Below, one piece after another: positions 15,286-23,431 of a DNA stretch of 64,000 nucleotides (the first letter of the stretch is position 1; each line of letters starts with the position of its first letter). Location of the stretch: NCBI GenBank assembly GCA_964458495.1, contig CAYWJB010000016.1, forward strand, positions 1-64,000, read 5' to 3'. Both the position numbers and the translations under genes were made by a program. The DNA comes from JANWVO01 sp964458495 (GTDB taxonomy: Bacteria; Acidobacteriota; Terriglobia; Bryobacterales; Bryobacteraceae). The notes under the pieces were generated by a model. The model was not told the origin of the DNA. It made no database searches and saw nothing but the letters and a program-made list of their open reading frames with translations.

Positions 15286-16874
15286 AAATCCTGGTGGCAG
15301 AACCGATGTCTCCGGCGGCGCTGGAGCTTTTGCGCCGCCAGCCGGGCTTCGAGGTGATCGCGTCCAACCCGAAGGAATACGAACAGCACCTCGGCGACTG
15401 TGAGGCGATGCTGGTGCGCAGCGCCGTGAAGGTCAAGGCGGAGACGCTGGCCAGGGCGCCGAAGCTGCGCGTGATCGGGCGCGCGGGCGTAGGCGTAGAC
15501 AACGTGGACCTGTCAGCCGCCACGGCTGCGGGCGTGCTGGTGATGAACACGCCGGGCGGCAACGCGGTGAGCGTGGCCGAGCACACGCTGGCGCTGATGC
15601 TGGCGCTGGCCCGCATGATCCCGGAAGCCAACGCGTCCACGCGGGCGGGCAAGTGGGAGAAGAAGAAGTTTCTCGGCAACGAGCTGCGCGGCAAGACGCT
15701 CGGCATCGTGGGGCTGGGCAATATCGGCCAGGAGGTGGTGCGGCGCGCGCGGGGGTTCGAGATGCGCGTGCTGGCTTCGGATCCCTATGTGAACCCGGTG
15801 ACAGCGGCGGATCTGGGCGCGGAGCTCGTTTCGCTGGATGAGCTGATCGCGCAGTCCGACTACATCAGCCTGCACGTGGGGCTGACGCCGGAGACGCGCG
15901 GGATGATCAACGCGCAGACGATCGCCCGCATGAAGCCCGGTGTGCGGATCATCAACTGCGCCCGCGGCGAGCTGATCGACCAGGAAGCTCTGGCCGAGGC
16001 GCTCGCCGCAGGCAAAGTAGCGGGCGCCGGTCTGGACGTGTTCTCGCCGGAGCCTCTGCCCGAGGGCCATCCCTTGCTGGCGGCGCCGAACCTGATCGCC
16101 ACGCCCCACATCGCCGGCTCCACCGAGGAGGCGCAGGAGATCGTAGGCATCCGCATCGTCGAGCAGATGGTGGAGTACCTGCTGCACGGCGTGGCCATCA
16201 ATGCCGTCAACATGCCGGCGGTGGCGCCGGAACAGTACCGCGCCATCAGCCCGTATATCGAGCTGGCGGAACGGCTGGGGCGCTTTGCCGCGTTCATTGC
16301 CGGCGACAACCCGCAGGCGGTAAGGATCATCTACCGCGGGCGCATCGCGGAGCTCAACACAAACCTGCTGCGCAACGCCGCCCTGGCGGGCGTGCTCAGC
16401 CGCAGCCTGGCGGCGCGCGCGAACCTCGTCAATTCCATGCAACTGGCGGCGCAGCGCAGCCTCAGCGTGACCGAAGCGCACCAGCCGCGCGGCGGTGCGA
16501 CGGACTCGATCCAGGTGGAGATTGTGGCCGCTGCGTCAGCCACCTCCGTCACCGGAGGCGTCGTCATGGACAAGCCGCGGCTGCTGTCGATCGACGGCAT
16601 TCCCGTGGAGATCACTCTCGCCGGACACCTGATTTACATGCGGAACCAGGACGTGCCCGGAGTCATCGGCCACGTCGGCGGCATCCTCGGGCGCAACCAG
16701 ATCAACATCGCCAACTTCTCGCTGGGCCGGCAGGAAAAGCCCGCCGAGCCGGGGCGCCCGCTGGAGGCGGTGGCCCTGGTGGAAGTCGACTCTCCCGTCG
16801 GCGAACCCATCCTCGCCGAACTGCGCAGCCACCCGGCAGTGAAACTCGCCGTGACGGTCGAGCCGGGCGGCTGA
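15282..16874 (+). CDS. serA: D-3-phosphoglycerate dehydrogenase (long form with ASB and ACT domains)
   Basis: 530 residues, the usual length of type-I SerA with an allosteric substrate-binding and an ACT domain. It oxidises 3-phosphoglycerate to 3-phosphohydroxypyruvate with NAD, the first step of serine synthesis. Visible: GRAGVGVDNVDL (residues ~66-77), the NAD loop GLGNIGQEV (~145), catalytic Arg in INCARGELID, Glu in DVFSPEP and His in TPHIAGSTEEA (~280). The intervening domain spans ~300-440 and an ACT-type domain starts at MRNQDVPGVIGHVGGILG (~450-525). It overlaps the upstream aminotransferase stop, so the two steps are coupled. Confidence 0.95.
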   Translation: MKILVAEPMSPAALELLRRQPGFEVIASNPKEYEQHLGDCEAMLVRSAVKVKAETLARAPKLRVIGRAGVGVDNVDLSAATAAGVLVMNTPGGNAVSVAEHTLALMLALARMIPEANASTRAGKWEKKKFLGNELRGKTLGIVGLGNIGQEVVRRARGFEMRVLASDPYVNPVTAADLGAELVSLDELIAQSDYISLHVGLTPETRGMINAQTIARMKPGVRIINCARGELIDQEALAEALAAGKVAGAGLDVFSPEPLPEGHPLLAAPNLIATPHIAGSTEEAQEIVGIRIVEQMVEYLLHGVAINAVNMPAVAPEQYRAISPYIELAERLGRFAAFIAGDNPQAVRIIYRGRIAELNTNLLRNAALAGVLSRSLAARANLVNSMQLAAQRSLSVTEAHQPRGGATDSIQVEIVAAASATSVTGGVVMDKPRLLSIDGIPVEITLAGHLIYMRNQDVPGVIGHVGGILGRNQINIANFSLGRQEKPAEPGRPLEAVALVEVDSPVGEPILAELRSHPAVKLAVTVEPGG

Positions 16875-16913
16875 GCGGCGGAAGGAACCGTGCGAACTCG
16901 AGGGGTTGCCCCG

Positions 16914-16943
16914 TTGCCGCCCGTTCTCGCCCCGTGCTAGGAT
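16914..16943 (+). promoter_or_regulatory. sigma-70-type promoter candidate for the RRM protein
   Basis: TTGCCG (16914-16919) is followed after 18 bp by TAGGAT (16938-16943) and an A-rich stretch. The predicted start near 16950 leaves a leader of about 65 nt before the ATG at 17017. Confidence 0.45.
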
Positions 16944-17016
16944 AAAAATGCCTCGTGGACTGCGCTTCCCCCAGAGAATCAGTCCCAATCCCCGACGGAG
17001 CTAGCTTCCCATCTCA

Positions 17017-17430
17017 ATGAGTTCAACCGTATTCCTCGGTAATCTTCCGCCGTGGGTCACCGCCGACGACATCAAGGCGTGGCTCGTTGCGGAAAACCTG
17101 GTGGCCGATTCAGTCAAAGTCATCCGGCACCCCGAGACGCAGGAGTCGAAGGGGTTCGCCTTCATTGAAGCGCCGAACGAAGAAGAAATGCACGCCATCA
17201 TCAAGCGCTTCGACCGTGCTCCCCTCGAAGACCGGCTGCTGCGCGCCAATCCGGCGCAGCCGCCGAAGTCGAAGGGCAGCCGCGCTCCCGCCCCGCGTGC
17301 CCAGCAGCCGCAGGGCGCTCCCGCCGCTGCGCAGGGCGCGCCGGAGAGGCGCTCGCGTGGCGGGCGCAAACACCGCAAGCCCAGCGGGCCGCCCAGCGCG
17401 TTCGCTGAAGAGCTCGCCAAGGCTCTGTAA
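17017..17430 (+). CDS. RRM-type RNA-binding protein
   Basis: 137 residues. An RNA-recognition motif fills residues 1-80: RNP2 is VFLGNL (residues 5-10) and RNP1 is KGFAFIEA (residues ~45-52). The tail (residues ~85-137) is a low-complexity Pro/Ala/Gln and Arg/Lys-rich segment (APERRSRGGRKHRK), likely adding non-specific RNA affinity. Bacterial RRM proteins of this form occur in cyanobacteria, Planctomycetes and Acidobacteria; a cold-shock or mRNA-stability role is possible. It is monocistronic, flanked by a promoter candidate and a stem-loop. Confidence 0.93.
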   Translation: MSSTVFLGNLPPWVTADDIKAWLVAENLVADSVKVIRHPETQESKGFAFIEAPNEEEMHAIIKRFDRAPLEDRLLRANPAQPPKSKGSRAPAPRAQQPQGAPAAAQGAPERRSRGGRKHRKPSGPPSAFAEELAKAL

Positions 17431-17444
17431 CGCACGCAGGCTGC

Positions 17445-17471
17445 CTGCCGGCCCCGTTGCGAGGCCGGCAG
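17445..17471 (+). terminator. stem-loop downstream of the RRM gene
   Basis: A 9-bp stem CTGCCGGCC / GGCCGGCAG with a 9-nt loop starts 15 bp after the stop codon. No clear T-run follows, so termination is likely weak or factor-assisted. Confidence 0.45.
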
Positions 17472-17563
17472 AAGGGGTTTCGTATCCAACCCGCCTTCCC
17501 GCCTGACCGCCCTCCCTGCTATCGTGTTAATTTCATCTCACGTGGCAAGGAGTGTGAGCGTTC

Positions 17564-18583
17564 ATGCGATTGGCAGCGGGCGTTGATCTCGGCGGCAATG
17601 CCGTTAACTATACGTTTCTCACCGGCGACGAGAAGTTTCTGATCGAGTCCCTGTGCGAGTATCCATCCAGATCCAAGGAGGGCCCTGCGGTCTGCCTTCA
17701 GCAGATCCTGGATGGTCTTCACGTCGCCTTGAAGCAGGCCGGCATTTCGATGGAGGACGTGGCCGTCGTCGGACTCGACACCCCCGGCCCGGCCAGCGCC
17801 GACGGCGTGCTCAGCGCCCGCGGGTCCACAAACTTTGTGCACCCGGATTGGGCGGGTTTCGACATCCGCGCGGGTCTGGAGTCGAAGCTCAGCCGCCCGG
17901 TGATTTACCTCAATGACGGCAACGCCGGTGCGCTATGGGGCCACTTCCATCTGTTCGGCGCGCACTCCGGCGCCACCTCCATCTCTGCAATCATCGGCAC
18001 GGGGCTTGGTGGCGGCGTCATCCTCGGGCAGACGGTGGTCAAGGGCCGCAAGGGCTTCGGGGGTGAACTCGGGCATGTGTTGATCCCGTATCAGAGCATC
18101 CCTTTTCTCGAGGGCATCCGCCCGCGCTGCAATTGCGGCCGCACCGGCGACCTCGAGTCGCTGTGCTCCCTCACCGCCATTGAGGTCAATTACCTGCCGT
18201 ACTTTCAGCCGAAGTTTCCTGATCACGAGCTCTACCGCACGGGCAACCTGCATCAGGCCGCCAAGCTCGTGCGCGGCATGGCCGAAAAGGGCGATCCGCT
18301 CTGCCGGGAGATCTTCCGCGGGCAGGCGCACGCGCTCGGGCTGTTCTTCGACGAGATGGTGAATACGTTCGATCCCGACGCCCTGATCGTGGGCGGCGGC
18401 GCCATCGAGACCAGTCCGGAGTTCCAACAGTGGTTCCTGTCCGAGATCCGCGCCGGCATGCCGGAGCAGCGCGAGGAGCAGGCCGACATCCCCATCCACA
18501 TCATGCCGAACGGCGACACGGCCGGCGCCCGCGGCGCGGCCATCGAGGCGCTTCGCTTCGCCCGCGAGCGGTCCCTGCTCTGA
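17564..18583 (+). CDS. ROK-family sugar kinase (glucokinase-like)
   Basis: 339 residues. Phosphate-binding loop GVDLGGNAVN at the N-terminus, then GLDTPGPASADG, NDGNAGALWGHF, GTGLGGGVILGQTVVKGRKGFGGELGHVLI (catalytic/zinc His region) and VGGGAIETSPEF. The usual ROK zinc motif CxCGxxGCxE appears as CNCGRTGDLE: the third zinc Cys is Asp. It likely phosphorylates glucose or an N-acetylhexosamine in the cytoplasm; the substrate is not determinable. An AAGGAG site precedes the ATG at 17564. Confidence 0.9.
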   Translation: MRLAAGVDLGGNAVNYTFLTGDEKFLIESLCEYPSRSKEGPAVCLQQILDGLHVALKQAGISMEDVAVVGLDTPGPASADGVLSARGSTNFVHPDWAGFDIRAGLESKLSRPVIYLNDGNAGALWGHFHLFGAHSGATSISAIIGTGLGGGVILGQTVVKGRKGFGGELGHVLIPYQSIPFLEGIRPRCNCGRTGDLESLCSLTAIEVNYLPYFQPKFPDHELYRTGNLHQAAKLVRGMAEKGDPLCREIFRGQAHALGLFFDEMVNTFDPDALIVGGGAIETSPEFQQWFLSEIRAGMPEQREEQADIPIHIMPNGDTAGARGAAIEALRFARERSLL

Positions 18584-18642
18584 GGCAGGCGTAACCTGCC
18601 GCCCGCCGCTTGCGCTATTCTTCAGGAACGGAATCGACTGCC

Positions 18643-19233
18643 ATGCCATCCACCTCACGAATCTCCCGGCGCGTCGCGCTGGCCCTGTGCTGCGCCCTGC
18701 TCACCCTCCCGGCGCAGACCCCCAAAGCCAAGCGCACCCCGGACGTGCCGTTTGTCCCGACCACCGAGCGCGCCGTCGAGGCGATGCTCGAGCTCGCCAA
18801 GATCACCAGGAACGATGTGGTCTACGATCTCGGCTGCGGCGACGGGCGCATCGTGATCACCGCCGCCAAGAAGTACGGCGCCCGCGGCGTCGGCATCGAC
18901 ATCAACCCCGAGCGCATCGCCGAAGCCCGCGCCAACGCGAAAAGAGAGGGCGTCGAACACCTGGTGAAGTTCATCGAGCAGGATCTGTTCGAAGCCGACA
19001 TCCGGGAAGCTTCCGTCGTGACCTTGTTCCTGCTGTCCAGCGTCAACCTGAAGCTCCGCCCGAAACTGCTCGCCGAACTCAAGCCCGGCACGCGCGTCGT
19101 CTCCAATACATTCGACATGGGCGACTGGAAGCCGGACAAGGAATTCTCGCTCGATGACAACGGCGAGGATTCCTACCTCAGCCACAAGTTCTTCCTGTGG
19201 ATCATCCCCAGGGAGAAGCCGGCGCTCAAATAG
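18643..19233 (+). CDS. exported class-I SAM-dependent methyltransferase
   Basis: 196 residues from the ATG at 18643, which opens a signal-peptide-like N-terminus (RISRRVALALCCALLTLPAQ) and has AGGAACGGA upstream. The longer ATG at 18610 is less likely. The methyltransferase core is clear: DVVYDLGCGDGRIVITAAKKYGARGVGIDINPERI (motif I and post-I, residues ~60-95), FIEQDLFEADI and a downstream LFLLSSVNLKLRPKLL helix. Similar small 'secreted' methyltransferases are common in Acidobacteria and Planctomycetes. An exported enzyme needing cytoplasmic SAM is odd; membrane anchoring facing inward is an alternative. Confidence 0.85.
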   Translation: MPSTSRISRRVALALCCALLTLPAQTPKAKRTPDVPFVPTTERAVEAMLELAKITRNDVVYDLGCGDGRIVITAAKKYGARGVGIDINPERIAEARANAKREGVEHLVKFIEQDLFEADIREASVVTLFLLSSVNLKLRPKLLAELKPGTRVVSNTFDMGDWKPDKEFSLDDNGEDSYLSHKFFLWIIPREKPALK

Positions 19234-19257
19234 CTCGGCCCCTTCCTCCGCCCGGAT

Positions 19258-19289
19258 GCCGCCCGGGGCGCGCATCTCCCTCGGGCGGC
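19258..19289. terminator. terminator-like stem between convergent genes
   Basis: Stem GCCGCCCG (19258-19265) / CGGGCGGC (19282-19289) with a 16-nt loop in the 91-bp convergent gap. No T-run on either side. Confidence 0.35.
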
Positions 19290-19324
19290 GAGCACATGGG
19301 CCGAGGCAGTCCGCCCTCACGGCG

Positions 19325-22300
19325 TCAGGGGGCGGGAGCCACCGTGAATGACCCGATCAGTCTCCCCGTATCGCACGTGACCCGGTAGCGGTACTCTCCC
19401 GGCGCCAGGCCGTCCAGAACGATTCGGCGCGTGCGCGGTCCACCGCGGTCCGCCGTATCGCTGCTGTCATCGGACGTCGTGAAATAGCCCGTGGTGACGG
19501 CATAACGGCAGGCAGCCAGCGATGGCGCGTCATACTGGATTTCCGCCCTGCCCGGCGACGTGATGACTTTCAGCCGGTATGGCTCCACCCTCGGCACCAG
19601 AGCGTACCTGACATCATTCGCTCTGAGCTGCAATCCGGCGCCCATGCCGATGGCGCGCTGATACGCCTCCAATCCGGACCCCAGGGCGCCCTCCACATCA
19701 TGGAACAGCGCCAGCGCATTCACCCACAGATTGGCGTAAGAGTGTCCCGACAACCCGTCGCCCAGGACTCGCCATTCTGCATTGATCGTGGATGCCGTCG
19801 TGTGCGGTGCCGCCTTCGTGCCCCAGTAACCGCGCCCGCCCGAACAGACGGTCAGCGTCGTCGTGGATCCGGAAGCGCTGCGCCCGCAGATGTGGATGTA
19901 CTCATCGTCAACCTTGATCACGGCGTCGTTCATGAGGCCGACGCAGCCGGGAGCTTGCACATTACAGTTGATGGAAAACGAAGTTGCGCCGGCGGTGATG
20001 CTCGAAGTCAGCGCCACCGGCGGATTCCGCACGGCGATGTACCTCTCCCACGTGGTGATGAGTCCAAGTCCGTCACTCGTGGGCGTTCGGTAGGCGCCCG
20101 AGTACAGCACGGGCTTGCGCGGGTGGAGCATTCCATCCACGTAAAATTTGCCCAGCTTTGCGGCGCTCTTCTCAAAGAGATAACCACCATTGACCGCCAG
20201 CGCCCGTGTTTGCCTCGCCCAGCCAAGGTGCATGGAGAGATAGCTCACCATCCAGGGCGGGTTGCCCGTCGCGCCCAGGGCCCCCTCCATGTCGGCCCAG
20301 AACTGCCCCAGCCCCAACAGGGCCAGAGGATTCGTCAGATTGCCCATCATGGCGTACCCCTTGCACCACGGCGTCGCACTCTTCCCGTAGGAGTAACTGA
20401 CTGCCAGCGTGTCCGAGGAGGAGAGGGGCTCGGCCGCGGGATCCTGAATCACCAGCCCGGTGCCCGGCAGCCAGTACCAGTCCTTGCCGGAGTCCTGGCC
20501 ATATATGCCGAAGGTCTTTGCCTGTCCGTTTACGGTGACCGAGGTGACGTTTGTGAACGTATCCCACAGCGCCGTGAAAACCTTCCGCTGGCCGTTCGGC
20601 CTCGACGTGGGGTGCGTCGAGTTGAAGGTGCTGGTTGAGTTCCAGACATTGGCGCCACGACAATCGCTCAGCGCCTGCGAGGAATACAGTCCGTCGCGGA
20701 TATCAAACGCCCCCTCAAAAGACGCATCGATATTGCGGAGTTTTGAAGCGAAATAGTTCCTCTCCGGCGAATCAGGGCTCAGCAGGAACGCCCAATACAC
20801 TTCCTTGATGACTCTTGCTGATGACCTGGGGTTGTTAGCGTCATAGGTAAGACCGAAATCGTAGTGGCGGTCGTAGCCGGGGTGGCCGCCACCCAAATGC
20901 TGGGCCGCTGACTGCTGCAGCGTCGAAAGGTAGACATACCGCCCTGTGAGCAGATACGGCACGCTGAAAAGCGAGGGCCAGTGGGCGGCGTCGGGGATCC
21001 ACGGCTGGTTGGTCGCCGGGCAATTGGAGCACACATACACCGCCGGATAGGCGCCCGTGTTTTCATACATCGATGACCTGCCGTCATATTGCGACGTCAC
21101 CGAGTAGATTCGCCCAAAGGCCGGTGTGGACTGATCTTCCGGCCAGTTCAGGTAATTTCGTAGCGCCGGGCTCATGTTTGTGTAACTCTCCCGGGTGTGG
21201 ATCGGGATCGTCACTGCCGCATCAGCGCTGCCAAGGATCATTCTCTCGTAGGCCTGCAGCCGCATTGCCACGCTGAACCGGCTGTCTCCCATGGCGTAGA
21301 GGTAGCTGATGTGGAACCCCGGAAGGATGCCGAAGTTGTCGCTGTCGCCGGTGCCGGGCATGTCTGTCTTGATGTACGCGCAGGGGTTCTTCGAGGCGCA
21401 GCTGCGCGGATCCGGTCTCCCCTGGTCGTCGGTCCCGACGTTGCCCGGCCACTGGTTCAAATATGTGTTGATCTTGCTCGTCGAGATCTGGATCCTGGTG
21501 TCATAGGGCGGAAGAACCCTCGTCGCAACGAGATATGGCAGATTCCGGTCGACGACAACGTTTCCTGGTGCAGCTCCGCTCCATGCCCAGTACGAGACCC
21601 CTCCTTTGCTGGTCAGATTGTAATTTGCCTTGGAGTACACAACGGTGGCCGGATTGCCAGCCAGGAACTCCAGGAAGAATTGAAATGCCGCTCTTGCTCC
21701 GCCGGTGTTTGCCTGAATGAATCTCGTGCGCCACGGCGCTTCCAGGATAAAGCCGGTCTCGACGCCGTTCCACCCCGGGTAGAACGAAAGTTCGAAAAGC
21801 GGGTGGATTCCCTTCTGGTTCTCATCTGTCGGCGCTTGCCACGCGGATCCATCCCAGCGCCAGCCAAAGTCATGGGCCAGCGCAGGAGTCATGTCTTCCA
21901 CGATCACTCTCGTCACAACCGGGCCGCGCAGCCAGTAACGCCAAGCCCCCGCGCTGATCATCGTCCTGGCGTCGGTCAGATACGAAATGGAATTCGCAGT
22001 CCCGCGGATCTGGGCGTTCCATGCGCCGCCAAGAAAGTTCAGCATCCCGCTCTGATCCAGACTGGCGTTCTCGCAGGTCTGCTGATCCCCGAGGTGGCAC
22101 GCGTTGGGATCCGCCACAAAATCCACAGTGGTTTGGCCGTTCGCGGGCAAGCTGATGCTGAAGCTGACAAACGCCGACAGAATGCTGCCGTCGGGCCAGC
22201 GGCTCTTCACATCCACCTGCCACGCCGGCGCTGCCAGGCCCTGGATTCTCGGCTTCGGGTGAACTCCTTGCGGAAATTCCCCTTGCATGAAAACCATCAG

Positions 22301-22411
22301 CACCGTGAATGGCCGGTTGGTCTGCGCCGCGCCCGAGGCTTCGTAAACCGTGATGCTGTTGTCCAGCGCCAGCAAAGGCAGACAAGCGAGCAACAGAACG
22401 ATTTTTCTCAT
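19325..22411 (-). CDS. large secreted protein, RIFT-barrel/lyase-like with C-terminal beta domain
   Basis: 1028 residues with a short signal peptide (MRKIVLLLACLPLLA). Residues ~20-110 resemble the N-terminal RIFT barrel of the exo-rhamnogalacturonan-lyase (PcRGLX/YetA) group: RPFTVLMVFMQGEFPQGV, then AWQVDVKSRWPDGSILSAFVSF. The middle (~250-780) is rich in Trp, Tyr and Asn with alpha/alpha-like helices. Residues ~815-890 hold a Cys-containing insert (INCNVQAPGCVGL, DDEYIHICGRSA), and the end is Fn3-like (APGEYRYRVTCDTGRLIGSF). The start overlaps the upstream stop by 4 bp. A polysaccharide-active role is inference from the N-terminus only. Confidence 0.75.
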   Translation of the reverse strand: MRKIVLLLACLPLLALDNSITVYEASGAAQTNRPFTVLMVFMQGEFPQGVHPKPRIQGLAAPAWQVDVKSRWPDGSILSAFVSFSISLPANGQTTVDFVADPNACHLGDQQTCENASLDQSGMLNFLGGAWNAQIRGTANSISYLTDARTMISAGAWRYWLRGPVVTRVIVEDMTPALAHDFGWRWDGSAWQAPTDENQKGIHPLFELSFYPGWNGVETGFILEAPWRTRFIQANTGGARAAFQFFLEFLAGNPATVVYSKANYNLTSKGGVSYWAWSGAAPGNVVVDRNLPYLVATRVLPPYDTRIQISTSKINTYLNQWPGNVGTDDQGRPDPRSCASKNPCAYIKTDMPGTGDSDNFGILPGFHISYLYAMGDSRFSVAMRLQAYERMILGSADAAVTIPIHTRESYTNMSPALRNYLNWPEDQSTPAFGRIYSVTSQYDGRSSMYENTGAYPAVYVCSNCPATNQPWIPDAAHWPSLFSVPYLLTGRYVYLSTLQQSAAQHLGGGHPGYDRHYDFGLTYDANNPRSSARVIKEVYWAFLLSPDSPERNYFASKLRNIDASFEGAFDIRDGLYSSQALSDCRGANVWNSTSTFNSTHPTSRPNGQRKVFTALWDTFTNVTSVTVNGQAKTFGIYGQDSGKDWYWLPGTGLVIQDPAAEPLSSSDTLAVSYSYGKSATPWCKGYAMMGNLTNPLALLGLGQFWADMEGALGATGNPPWMVSYLSMHLGWARQTRALAVNGGYLFEKSAAKLGKFYVDGMLHPRKPVLYSGAYRTPTSDGLGLITTWERYIAVRNPPVALTSSITAGATSFSINCNVQAPGCVGLMNDAVIKVDDEYIHICGRSASGSTTTLTVCSGGRGYWGTKAAPHTTASTINAEWRVLGDGLSGHSYANLWVNALALFHDVEGALGSGLEAYQRAIGMGAGLQLRANDVRYALVPRVEPYRLKVITSPGRAEIQYDAPSLAACRYAVTTGYFTTSDDSSDTADRGGPRTRRIVLDGLAPGEYRYRVTCDTGRLIGSFTVAPAP

Positions 22412-23418
22412 CGTTCCAGACCTCGATCCAAAGAAAAAAGAACGTAATCCAGCTGGAGCTTTTTCACCGCCGCCTCATTCGTCTTCATCGAGACCTGAAG
22501 GCTCCTCAGCAACGGGTCAAAATAGGATCCACCGATATTGAACGTGCAGCCAGACTCGCAAACACTGTATTCAGTGCCGCGGTCTATGCTCACATAAAAG
22601 CGGTATGCAGCGCTGCCGTCGCTTCTGATCTTCCAGACGTGCCAATCGGTTCCCGGGGCTACGCCTGTATCCACGAGTGTTCCCCAAACATTGGCACTGC
22701 CCGTGACATACAACATCAGATTCGTGTCCGTTCCCGCCAGATAGCGCACACCAGTACTGATGGGAGGATCCCCGCTCCCGGATCCGAAGGCAAGCAACAG
22801 CCGGCTGTTGGCGGCGTCTCCCGCATCCGGCAGCCGGAACCGCACCCGGATCTCCCAGGGCGCTGTCGTGCGGCTGTAGAGCCCGTACTGCGGCGACGAC
22901 AGCTGCCCCAGATCTGCGGAAAACCGCACCTCGTTGCCGCTGGTGCCCGTTGTCGCCAGCTGGGCGATGCTTGCATCCAGTGCGTCCGCCCCTGTGGGCG
23001 CGGGATTGTTCAGCGCCGTGGATCCGGCGGTTCTCGAAAACAGGAAGCCGCCCTCGCTCCACGGGTTCGTGTTGTAGGGAACCCCGATGAAGTCCATCGT
23101 GCCGCTGACATACCGTGTATCGGGGATTCCGGTGGACCCGCTTCCCCCTGCCAGGATCGGCGTCCATGTGTCGGGGCCCGTGCACAAGTAAAGATTCTGC
23201 CCCGGCGCCGTGTCGGTCTTGAAAAAGGCTTGCCCCACAGCGCAGACGGCCGGAAGGCTGCTCCCTTTCTGGATCGGTGCCGTCGCTTGCGCAGACCCGA
23301 AATCCACGCTCGATGCGGTCAACGTGCCCAGTACGTGCATGTTGCCATTCACAGTCACCGCCAGCAACAGCGCTGCTGTTGCCAGCGAAACCGCCGCCAG
23401 GTTCATCCATCTTCTCAC
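22408..23418 (-). CDS. secreted lectin/jelly-roll-like protein, middle gene of secreted trio
   Basis: 336 residues from a GTG start with an AGGAGGAAG ribosome site 8 bp upstream. It has a signal peptide or anchor (MNLAAVSLATAALLLAVTV). A short module follows, LPAVCAVGQAFFKT...LYLCTGPDTW (residues ~55-88), that recurs in the next gene upstream. The rest (~105-336) is beta-rich with WEIRVRFRLPDAGDAANSRLLLAFGSG and WHVWKIRSDGSAAYRFYVSIDRG, resembling LamG/concanavalin-type jelly rolls. No catalytic motif is visible. The stop overlaps the downstream start (ATGA), so it is coupled to the large protein. Binding or anchoring of a polysaccharide is a reasonable guess. Confidence 0.7.
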   Translation of the reverse strand: MRRWMNLAAVSLATAALLLAVTVNGNMHVLGTLTASSVDFGSAQATAPIQKGSSLPAVCAVGQAFFKTDTAPGQNLYLCTGPDTWTPILAGGSGSTGIPDTRYVSGTMDFIGVPYNTNPWSEGGFLFSRTAGSTALNNPAPTGADALDASIAQLATTGTSGNEVRFSADLGQLSSPQYGLYSRTTAPWEIRVRFRLPDAGDAANSRLLLAFGSGSGDPPISTGVRYLAGTDTNLMLYVTGSANVWGTLVDTGVAPGTDWHVWKIRSDGSAAYRFYVSIDRGTEYSVCESGCTFNIGGSYFDPLLRSLQVSMKTNEAAVKKLQLDYVLFSLDRGLER

Positions 23419-23431
23419 GTCTGCTTCCTCC

